Source: Schistosoma mansoni (taxonomy: Eukaryota > Platyhelminthes > Trematoda > Strigeidida > Schistosomatidae). Taken from it: a DNA stretch of 64,000 nucleotides. A program made the position numbers and the translations under genes. The stretch is taken from contig NW_017386089.1 of assembly GCF_000237925.1 (NCBI RefSeq), forward strand, positions 1-64,000. Reading direction: 5' to 3'. Position 1 is the first letter of the stretch; the number at the start of each line of letters is the position of its first letter. Below the pieces are notes generated by a model, which worked only from the letters and a program-made list of their open reading frames with translations, was not told where the DNA came from and made no database searches. Positions 60,201 through 64,000 of the stretch are shown one piece after another.

Positions 60201-62467
60201 CAAATATATAACGAATGTGAAGATTTTAGGAATGCATTTAAATATGCCATTACAATAATCAATCTGTGTTTGATTAATATCCCTCTGTCAATCAAAAGAC
60301 TAATACGTGGAGTAGGAATTATCTCTGCTGTATATTACTGTTGTGAAACCTCTTCTTGTTGATACCGGTAATATCAATAACGTTGTTTGAATATATTATG
60401 TAACAAGAGAGTTGTTATCAAGTTAATTATGACAAAAACTATTTCATGTGAATTGAGAATGAATGTGTAGATTAAGAAAGTTATAAACGCTAAAGGAATC
60501 GGAAGGAAGGATAAGAAGTTTATAATATCCAGGTTAGGTATCAGGTGTTCCTGTTATGGACCAAAGTAAACATATAGGCTGAATATGCCTCTTCTGAATA
60601 CATGTTTGGTTTCCTAGAGTTAATCCGGATGGTTTCAGCTATGCAGAGGAGCCGTAATCTAGCTCTATTAGGTATATTATTTGGGACTTGATACAAAACG
60701 GAGAAAGCTTCACCTATTTTAATATGATGCTTGGTATCTACCAAGTGAGGAAGGATAATGTTGTTGATAGATTTAGTGACTCCTTTTTCAACTATTCTGG
60801 TTTCCGAGACCTCAAGGAAAAAGCCCTCTGAGTACGGCCTATGTAACTAGTTTCATAGCAGCAGTTGAATTGGTACATACACATAAAGTAGCCCATCATC
60901 GGTAACCTATCTTTGATTTGCTGTGTGAGTTCTGATTCGGTTGATAAAATTACATGTAACTTGGTGGTGTGAAATTCTCTTTCAACAAATCTTTTGATTC
61001 GATGTGTTAAAATGTCACCAACTATGTCCTCTTTAAATCGAGTTTTCGATGGAGAGTTTTCTTGCAGACCGTATGAGAGTTTTTCTATTTATACCTTATG
61101 ATACAAATTTTCTGACGAAATAATCTGGGGAGCCATTATTTCGAAGTATGTTCTTTAGCTTATCTATATCGCTATCTACACTATCCTCAGAACATACTAG
61201 ATTGATTCTGTGGCTGAGACATTTAACCAAATTAACTTTGTGTTGAATAGGTGTAAAGTTATGAAAATAGATATACTGACCTGTCCAATTATTCTTTGTA
61301 GATATATTTCATTTTATGGAACCGTCTGTCCTTCTAGAAATCAGGACATCAAGAAAAGCTATACTATAAGGGTTCTCCCCTTCACCAGTGAATTTAATAT
61401 CTGGGTGAACGTTACTGAAATAATGTTATGCGTAGGTTACTACAAAAAGATGGTGAATCATTCGATGAGGTAGCGGATTTCAAACGACTGAAGCAGCTGG
61501 AACATGTACCACCATATTGAACCCTCACCTACTTTGAAGTGCGATATTAACTGAAGTAGGAGTCCATTAAAAGAAAATTAAGATTGACCAAACCAAGATT
61601 TTGCATCACTCCATGTAGTCATTAAGTGTTGGGTTAAGCTATGTAGGTAGGTGTAGACTATCTGGTTGGGGTTTGTAAAATTGTTGTAAGCTCTGGTTGA
61701 CATATTTCAGAATATCTCGCAATGACTCATATGCATCCATTCTTTGACTTATGTTAGATCTTGGTTCTCGAAATTATGCTACTATTTTTATTCCATGAAT
61801 CCATGTAATCTCAAATCATAACATTTATATCAGCAAAGATTTGTGGAGATAATTCACTTTTAGTTGAGATCATATACTGATCAATGTTATATCACCATTG
61901 GAAACCCTCGAAGCTAGTAACTGTAGAGCACTACTGAGGTGTCCCTTATTAGGACGATATCATGCGCCAATGCATACATGTGCCAGGTAGTACGATAAGC
62001 AGTACTAAGCGGAATCCATGTAAGGTTCGGAGAAATTAGATGAGATCTGGTTAATAACCTGGAATAACTATATGTATGTAATAATAAACCTATAAACAAG
62101 GAATATCTCAGGGATTAGTGTATTCATAAAATAGGTATACAGAACCTTCGCTCATCCATTTTGATCTAGGGATATGTTCTGAAATCCAAACTGTCTTCTC
62201 ATTTGGTCTGACGTGTTCTACCTACACCAGGTTTTTGATATACCGAAGTTCTTCTCGCCATCTGACAACTGTAACAGCTTCGACGGCTTGTTGCGCTACA
62301 TACACTTAGGATTGAACACCAATAATAATAATAATAATAATAATTTGTTTTCTTCATTTCTAATCTATTACTAGTTCTTCAAAGGACTTGCCTCTTCTGG
62401 TGCATGGGCTTGTTTTGATGAATTTAATCGTATTGAACTTGAAGTATTATCTGTCGTTGCCCAACAG
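35777..62467 (+). CDS. DNAH12: Axonemal inner-arm dynein heavy chain, DNAH12-type (5' part, 20 exons)
   Basis: Motor subunit of a monomeric inner dynein arm of motile cilia and flagella, which uses ATP to slide axonemal doublets; in flukes it would serve miracidial cilia, flame cells and sperm. Twenty exons join in consistent phase, giving about 1,381 codons: tail (residues 1 to about 820), linker with DHC N2 blocks (NPGIRTRHW near 830, [14 protein letters not shown] near 940, [22 protein letters not shown] near 970-990, [20 protein letters not shown] near 1070), then AAA1 with P-loop [13 protein letters not shown] at about 1313 and Walker [10 protein letters not shown] at about 1364. Order and spacing follow human DNAH12 from near the N terminus, as I remember it. 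DNAH3 and DNAH7 are the close alternatives. The first five introns are 30-50 nt. AAA2 onward lies outside the window. Confidence 0.92.
35965..36055 (+). CDS. DNAH12: Dynein exon 2
   Basis: Acceptor TTTTTTCAG, donor GTAAGA. Encodes [20 protein letters not shown] and on to PFVPNF. The intron before it is only 30 nt. Confidence 0.85.
36106..36132 (+). CDS. DNAH12: Dynein exon 3 (27-nt microexon)
   Basis: Nine codons, MVSDKLKLT, between TTTTCAG and GTGAGT. It matches the conserved MTSEMKKKG position before NYIYMK in DNAH12, and both flanking introns are small (50 and 40 nt). Confidence 0.8.
36173..36432 (+). CDS. DNAH12: Dynein exon 4
   Basis: [20 protein letters not shown], then [15 protein letters not shown]. 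The MKSYVES and QDEWL blocks correspond to MKQCVES and QQEWL in DNAH12. Donor GTTTGT, phase 2. Confidence 0.88.
36477..36626 (+). CDS. DNAH12: Dynein exon 5
   Basis: [17 protein letters not shown] aligns with PWHSNYVQARNQIFSNL of DNAH12, followed by [15 protein letters not shown]. Donor GTTTGT (phase 2). The acceptor (ATAATAAG) is weak, but it is the only one that keeps the frame. Confidence 0.78.
36665..37088 (+). CDS. DNAH12: Dynein exon 6
   Basis: Acceptor GTGCTTTTAG after a 38-nt intron. Encodes [45 protein letters not shown] and [20 protein letters not shown] and CVSTLMSNQ are the DNAH12 counterparts. Donor GTAAGT, phase 0. Confidence 0.9.
37089..40048 (+). other. Dynein intron 6 (first copy)
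   Basis: No recognisable element. Most of it (from 37178) is repeated at 40411-43341. The open frames within it are short and have matching shadows in both copies. Confidence 0.6.
37178..40210 (+). repeat. 3.2-kb tandem duplication, copy 1
   Basis: Starts TTCCTAGTATTGGTAAATAC and matches 40411-43502 base for base apart from scattered substitutions and small indels (offset 3233, shrinking to 3229 by 39837). It includes intron sequence and exon 7, and ends at an assembly gap. Confidence 0.97.
40049..40205 (+). CDS. DNAH12: Dynein exon 7, first copy of a duplicated exon
   Basis: [20 protein letters not shown] through YLTKVI, joining directly to exon 6 in phase 0 (SLQN then IQTVQSW, like LQN then VQTIPSWL in DNAH12). 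157 nt, donor GTAGG before the gap. It differs from the second copy at only a few bases (ALKRFFEV versus AVKRYFEV). Only one copy can be used in a functional mRNA, because two would shift the frame. Confidence 0.85.
40211..40410. other. Assembly gap (200 N)
   Basis: Exactly 200 N, at the junction of the two duplication copies. Confidence 0.99.
43067..43266. other. Assembly gap (200 N)
   Basis: Exactly 200 N; by comparison with copy 1 (39838-39973) the true missing length is probably near 136 bases. Confidence 0.99.
43342..43498 (+). CDS. DNAH12: Dynein exon 7, second copy
   Basis: Same 157-nt exon as at 40049-40205, acceptor AATTGAACAG, donor GTAGGT (phase 1). This copy runs straight into the next intron and exon 8, so it is the one with a proven downstream neighbour. 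Confidence 0.9.
43546..43637 (+). CDS. DNAH12: Dynein exon 8
   Basis: After a 47-nt intron: [20 protein letters not shown] and NKQFKEYCE, matching WLLDGTAVEDIETF and TFDEYTE of DNAH12. Donor GTACGT, phase 0. Confidence 0.9.
44222..44400 (+). CDS. DNAH12: Dynein exon 9
   Basis: [20 protein letters not shown] then [20 protein letters not shown]; the LDC-D-K-GL pattern is that of the DNAH12 tail. Donor GTATGT, phase 2. Confidence 0.92.
44401..46195 (+). other. Dynein intron 9
   Basis: 1,795 nt; holds the RTE fragment at 45318-45930 and otherwise unassigned AT-rich sequence. Confidence 0.7.
45318..45930 (-). mobile_element. 3' fragment of an SR2-like RTE LINE, antisense in intron 9
   Basis: The minus strand reads [20 protein letters not shown] then [12 protein letters not shown] and [10 protein letters not shown], the reverse-transcriptase thumb and C-terminal region of the SR2-like lineage, and ends with the family's 3' text (GGATAACAGGCATAAG-like) near 45320. 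5'-truncated at about 45930, which is usual for LINEs. Several frame changes. Confidence 0.85.
46196..46331 (+). CDS. DNAH12: Dynein exon 10
   Basis: [20 protein letters not shown] then [14 protein letters not shown], matching CSEFEAI and TEEMMDLISYVEKAR of DNAH12. Acceptor AATAATAAAG is weak in pyrimidines but keeps phase 2 to 0; donor GTGAGT. Confidence 0.9.
46690..47100 (+). repeat. Dispersed repeat B, copy 2
   Basis: Matches 35095-35480 in order: CGACAGCCTACTCAAGCTGA, CGTAACCTTCCAGC, GTGGATTACCCTTTAGTCGT, ACTTTGATGACTGTACAGCA, CCTGTCCATGGCGTGCATTT. Diverged and noncoding. Confidence 0.65.
47333..47620 (+). repeat. Dispersed repeat A, copy in intron 10
   Basis: GGGGACAATCGAGTGCATTT through CTACTTATATGAATATAAGT, the same order as the other copies. 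The first bases of the family are diverged. Possible solo LTR fossil; noncoding. Confidence 0.7.
48280..48490 (+). repeat. Dispersed repeat C, copy 1
   Basis: Shares ordered blocks with 62130-62310: CCATCCATTTACATCTC, GTGTTCTGCAATCC, CTCCTCATCTGGTCT, GACTGTGACAGCTTCGACA and GTTCCACTACATACT. Unknown family, no coding signal. Confidence 0.65.
48693..48956 (+). CDS. Unrecognised open frame in intron 10
   Basis: Open from 48693 to a TAG at 48954-48956 (about 87 codons) with no ATG near its start. It reads [20 protein letters not shown] then [20 protein letters not shown]. It is less AT-rich than its surroundings. It does not fit dynein at this position (exons 10 and 11 join without it), so it may be a fragment of an unidentified element. 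No function proposed. Confidence 0.3.
   Translation, partial: KNLRPSEKHWVKTVIQVTKERGDEEYGNSLSKKYDEMNVQFKSEQNHVFKNRLSIAVKITSYAQKLPLMASKNVFSVSVELKLYSPV
49132..49257 (+). CDS. DNAH12: Dynein exon 11
   Basis: [20 protein letters not shown], then [20 protein letters not shown], matching YFLDVFLFPQEDLALNATVL and IFDENDE of DNAH12. Acceptor TTTTCTTTTAG, donor GTAAAT, phase 0. Confidence 0.93.
49258..49664 (+). other. Dynein intron 11
   Basis: 407 nt with nothing recognised. Confidence 0.6.
49665..49999 (+). CDS. DNAH12: Dynein exon 12
   Basis: Acceptor AATTATTTTCAG. Long charged helix region: [54 protein letters not shown], matching AKREKLILEIEKE and FINKEEELF of DNAH12. Likely coiled coil in the tail. 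Donor GTAAGT, phase 2. Confidence 0.94.
50000..50864 (+). other. Dynein intron 12
   Basis: 865 nt of AT-rich sequence with nothing recognised. Confidence 0.6.
50865..51189 (+). CDS. DNAH12: Dynein exon 13, with a basic-acidic insert
   Basis: [20 protein letters not shown] then a Lys/Arg-rich stretch ([12 protein letters not shown]) and an acidic one ([10 protein letters not shown]), and finally [16 protein letters not shown]12 has a similar charged, low-conservation segment here (EKRKARRKRSLEEEK), so the insert is a family feature. Donor GTGAAA is non-ideal. Phase 0. Confidence 0.9.
51190..52574 (+). other. Dynein intron 13
   Basis: 1,385 nt with a (TA)n microsatellite at 51246-51278; the rest is unassigned. 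Confidence 0.6.
52575..52961 (+). CDS. DNAH12: Dynein exon 14 (linker start)
   Basis: [55 protein letters not shown], then [20 protein letters not shown]. These are the most conserved blocks of the dynein N2 region. Donor GTAAGT, phase 0. A long antisense open frame over this exon is a shadow of its codon pattern. Confidence 0.97.
53385..53588 (+). CDS. DNAH12: Dynein exon 15 (linker)
   Basis: [39 protein letters not shown] and [19 protein letters not shown], the linker signature. Donor GTACAT, phase 0. Confidence 0.97.
53640..54311 (+). mobile_element. Merlin-type DNA transposon remnant with deleted catalytic core
   Basis: Merlin (ISXO2-like, IS1016-related) elements are known from S. mansoni. 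From 53801 the frame reads [20 protein letters not shown], then (after one stop) [20 protein letters not shown], the usual Cys-motif and TFF block of the N-terminal region. From about 54105, in another frame, [19 protein letters not shown] and [14 protein letters not shown] match the last catalytic Glu block (HTN-IE-W) and the C terminus, ending at TAA 54309-54311. The middle of the transposase, with the first two catalytic Asp residues, is missing. Inactive. Terminal inverted repeats were not identified, so the outer borders are approximate. Confidence 0.8.
55212..55525 (+). repeat. Dispersed repeat A, copy in intron 15
   Basis: TGTAATGAACAAGAACTCTA, GGGACAATCGAATGTATTTA, through the near-palindrome CTACTTATATGGATATAAGT and GACTACACTACAATAC. 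One of the two most complete copies. Possible solo LTR fossil; ATAC stands at both ends but also forms part of other copies, so it is not proof of a target duplication. Confidence 0.75.
55609..55951 (-). mobile_element. Hammerhead SINE with inverted 5' segment and 9-bp target duplication
   Basis: AATTATCAT at 55609-55617 and 55943-55951 bracket the insertion. On the minus strand the body is ACACCGTTGGATACCGGCTC, a tRNA-like promoter (GTCTATCGGTTAAGTGC; B box CAGTTCGAATCTC), a hammerhead at 55749-55704 and the tail ending CCCCTTCTG. The part at 55853-55925 has the opposite orientation and is the hammerhead-to-tail half of the same family (CTGAGGAGTCCCATAATAGG). Same family and same kind of 5' inversion as at 15.5 kb. 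Confidence 0.82.
55704..55749 (-). ncRNA. Hammerhead motif, core kept, stem II weakened
   Basis: Minus strand: GCACTG, CTGACGA, stem II GCCC with GGAT (one mismatch and a wobble), GAAA, CGGCCGTT, CAGTGT. The triplet is GTT in place of GTC. Possibly weakly active. Confidence 0.65.
56013..56303 (+). CDS. DNAH12: Dynein exon 16 (linker)
   Basis: [52 protein letters not shown]: nearly invariant in axonemal dyneins. Acceptor AACAATTTAG, donor GTAATT, phase 0. Confidence 0.98.
56304..57910 (+). other. Dynein intron 16
   Basis: 1,607 nt. A tRNA-like fragment lies at about 56385-56470 (GGTTCGATCCC B-box match) and an inverted Sm-alpha-like pair at 57340-57600; the rest is unassigned. Confidence 0.65.
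57340..57600. mobile_element. Sm-alpha-like SINE pieces in inverted arrangement
   Basis: The left part (57340-57480) is the minus-strand hammerhead end and B-box region of an Sm-alpha-like element (hammerhead 57412-57365; core CTGGCGA instead of CTGANGA, GAAA kept). The right part (57509-57595) is the plus-strand head (AATAAGAGACTGCTCAATCG, CAATGGGAAGATTCAA). The two pieces are arranged back to back, so part of the element was inverted on or after insertion. Confidence 0.75.
57911..58015 (+). CDS. DNAH12: Dynein exon 17
   Basis: [20 protein letters not shown] and [14 protein letters not shown], matching ISTSAARGAVEKWLIQVE and SVHDVIAAA of DNAH12. Acceptor TTTTCCTAG, donor GTAAGT, phase 0. 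Confidence 0.96.
58016..59070 (+). other. Dynein intron 17
   Basis: 1,055 nt with nothing recognised. Confidence 0.6.
59071..59418 (+). CDS. DNAH12: Dynein exon 18 (linker end)
   Basis: [66 protein letters not shown]. All are hallmark blocks just before AAA1. Donor GTAATT, phase 0. Confidence 0.98.
59419..59910 (+). other. Dynein intron 18
   Basis: 492 nt with nothing recognised. Confidence 0.6.
59911..60165 (+). CDS. DNAH12: Dynein exon 19 (AAA1 P-loop)
   Basis: [40 protein letters not shown] then the P-loop [13 protein letters not shown] (codons 60052-60090), the main ATP-hydrolysis site, and [16 protein letters not shown]. All Walker A residues are intact. Donor GTAAGA, phase 0. Confidence 0.99.
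60540..61760 (-). mobile_element. Penelope-like retroelement fragment, antisense in intron 19
   Basis: On the minus strand the order of recognisable parts is the last part of a Penelope-type reverse transcriptase ([17 protein letters not shown] near 61400-61330; then TGQY-NF-type text, [17 protein letters not shown], and NNGSPDYFV near 61130) followed by a GIY-YIG endonuclease block ([19 protein letters not shown] near 60875-60820) and a C-terminal piece that stays open to about 60541 ([20 protein letters not shown]). The order of reverse transcriptase then GIY-YIG is diagnostic for Penelope-like elements. The copy is 5'-truncated and broken in many places: an old fossil. Confidence 0.8.
61920..61985 (+). 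repeat. Degenerate hammerhead-SINE fragment
   Basis: GAGCACTACTGAGGTGTCCC then TTATTAGGACGATATC: stem II GTCC/GGAC is intact but both core blocks are mutated (CTGAGGT, GATA) and the cleavage side is lost. A fragment of the 15.5-kb hammerhead family or a relative. Confidence 0.5.
62130..62310 (+). repeat. Dispersed repeat C, copy 2
   Basis: Matches 48280-48490: TCCATTTTGATCTAGGGATA, TGTTCTGAAATCC, CTTCTCATTTGGTCTGAC, GACAACTGTAACAGCTTCGA, TTGCGCTACATACAC. Family unknown. Confidence 0.65.
62375..62467 (+). CDS. DNAH12: Dynein exon 20 (AAA1 Walker B), last exon in the window
   Basis: [20 protein letters not shown] then [11 protein letters not shown]. Walker B FDE is intact. Donor GTAAAA, phase 0. 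The next exon expected (ILCIQRAI-type text and GYAGRSELPDNLK) is not found before 64000, so the gene runs off the right edge. Confidence 0.98.
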
Positions 62468-62625
62468 GTAAAAATGGCAAAATAAAAATTTATGCTTATT
62501 ATTTGATTAATTTCAGTCACTAAAAAATGATTCTTTGGAAATTTTCTAAATTTTTGTTCAATATTTCACAGGATTTAACTTATGTGGGAAATCAGTTACT
62601 ATTTTGTGAATGTAATCATGATAGT

Positions 62626-62663
<38 letters not shown>

Positions 62664-62666
<3 letters not shown>

Positions 62667-62965
62667 GGCAATCCTCACAGGATGCACATATACCAATAAG
62701 AGACTGATCAATCTCAGTCTTGAACATCAATCGGAAGATTCAAGAAATCAATACAAAAAGGAACTGAACTTTATTTCATTGCACAAGCTAGCGGCTATCT
62801 GTACTAAGTAGCTAAGTGGATAATGTGATGGCGTTTGAAGCGAACGGTACTGAGTTCGAGTCTTGAAGTGAAAATTAACTCTGCGATACAGGTGCATCCA
62901 GTTGACTAGTCTCAAATAGGATGAAACTCGCTTCCTGGATTTCACTGCTAGCCACTATCATCTCC
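62664..62965 (+). mobile_element. Sm-alpha-like SINE, near full length
   Basis: The most complete Sm-alpha-like copy: head AATAAGAGACTGATCAATCT, CACAAGCTAGCGGCTATCTG, A-box region AAGTAGCTAAGTGGATAATG, B box TGAGTTCGAGTCTTG, then a hammerhead region at 62892-62942 (core TTGACTA instead of CTGANGA; GAAA kept) and the end CACTGCTAGCCACTATCATC. It begins next to a (TA)n microsatellite. About 300 bp, as expected for the family. Confidence 0.85.
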
Positions 62966-63703
62966 GCTAACAAGTTTTGTCTGATTTTTATGTAGATTTT
63001 TTTCCTGTTGAACCAGAATGATAAGCTGAAATTTGAAGTTATTTACAAATATATTGTTTTCCTGATGTAAAGTACGATACTATTCCGAATAATAATCATG
63101 GAGTAACAAATGAGTAAAGCAATAGGATTTCTTCCCTTAATGGACAGTTGGCTAGGATAGTGGTCATGAGGTATATATGTATATATATGCAGCTCAAATA
63201 TTCGAAAGAAAAAGAATGTAAACTTACAAACTGCATATCAAATAAGTCTCACTGTTTTTCAGATACTTGATTAATATATCATTTATTTTAAGTGCGTTTA
63301 CACTTTGAGTTGAATGGAATCTTAAAGCATGACGTTTGTATAGGAACAAGGTATTCATTCAGTTATCAACATATAAAAAAATAGATTCACATTACTGTGA
63401 CCATCTAACAATAATGTTGACGAATTACAATGAGATCTGAAAAAATTAATATACTAATCTTCGGATGAAGAGTTTAGCTATTGGACATCATCACTAGTTA
63501 AATATTTGTAAGAAGTATTTAGATCATATATTGAATGGTTAAGTGTGAAAATGTTGTAAAGAATCATTCAATGGTTTTACTTAATATGAACTAAACTGGA
63601 CACAAAACCATTAGGTAACACAATTATTAATGTCTTTAGAACATAAGAAAATTTAATTAACATATGGTTTATCTCACCAGACTTCCATTAGAAGCTGTAG
63701 TAC

Positions 63704-64000
63704 TTTAGTGAATAAAATCCGGGTGGGGACAATCGAATGTATCTAAGCACGGATTACAGACCATCTCACTAAATTCTGATAACCATACAGTAAACAGTTA
63801 ATTTGCAAAATAACAATCAATTGTCTCAATCTTAACTGTTCCTTCTGCAAATATCAGTCCGTCTTCTCTGATTTCATTGTTCATGCATTTTCGTACCGAT
63901 TGCGCTTCATTTTAGTTCGTTCCTTATCGATCTCCTGCCAAAATATATTCTATATCTGACCATCACCATATACTATTTGTGTGGATATAAGTAGACCACA
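63704..64000 (+). repeat. Dispersed repeat A, cut by the window end
   Basis: TTTAGTGAATAAAATCCGGG, GGGGACAATCGAATGTATCT through TGTGTGGATATAAGTAGACC at the window edge; same block order as the other copies. Possible solo LTR fossil. Confidence 0.75.

Larger units (their letters stand above)
60166..62374 (+). other. Dynein intron 19
   Basis: 2,209 nt, mostly a Penelope-like fragment, then repeat C and an (AAT)n run. Confidence 0.75.
62468..64000 (+). other. Dynein intron 20 (incomplete)
   Basis: At least 1,533 nt: a (TA)n run at 62632-62663, an Sm-alpha-like SINE, unassigned sequence at 62966-63703 and a repeat A copy cut by the window edge. Confidence 0.7.

Noticed and set aside
1-64000. 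CRISPR array, bacterial operon or phage-like system
   Set aside because: The window is eukaryotic: spliced dynein gene, Pol III SINEs and LINEs. No regularly spaced direct repeats were seen.

Overview
This window looks like nuclear DNA of a schistosome (a blood fluke). It is AT-rich and intron-bearing. It holds short interspersed repeats with tRNA-like promoters and hammerhead ribozyme motifs, RTE, CR1 and Penelope-like retroelements, and a Merlin DNA transposon remnant, a mixture known from Schistosoma genomes. The species cannot be told from the sequence alone. Four assembly gaps of exactly 200 N each are present. All similarities to named families were judged from memory of those families; no database search or alignment was run.

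Layout. Positions 1 to about 35,480 are intergenic and rich in repeats. The best preserved element is a full-length RTE-type LINE at 10549-14045 (minus strand), flanked by an 11-bp target-site duplication. Others are decayed RTE copies at 16186-18060 and 32030-35100, a CR1-like LINE at 20430-22200 with a dispersed repeat inserted in it, and hammerhead-bearing SINEs near 3.9, 4.9, 8.5, 15.5-16.0 and 30.6 kb. The rest of this part shows no recognisable gene.

From 35777 to the right edge the plus strand carries the 5' part of one large gene, an axonemal (inner-arm) dynein heavy chain that reads like DNAH12. I could place 20 coding exons in consistent phase, about 1,381 codons, running from the initiator ATG through the tail and linker to the P-loop and Walker B of AAA1. 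The gene continues beyond the window. Its first five introns are 30-50 nt long and most later ones are hundreds to thousands of bases and filled with mobile elements: an RTE fragment, a Merlin remnant, a Penelope-like fragment, hammerhead SINEs and dispersed repeats. A near-identical duplication of about 3.2 kb (37178-40210 and 40411-43502) carries two copies of the 157-nt exon 7. Because the copies meet at gaps and double inclusion would break the frame, it is most likely an assembly (haplotype) duplication.

The most interesting signals are two hammerhead ribozyme motifs with intact catalytic cores (15856-15901 plus, 30634-30680 minus) in different SINE families. The first lies in a 1.2-unit copy of a 400-bp repeat that is flanked by a 12-bp target-site duplication and starts with an inverted fragment, a retrozyme-like arrangement. 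At least three further hammerhead SINE loci also carry inverted segments.
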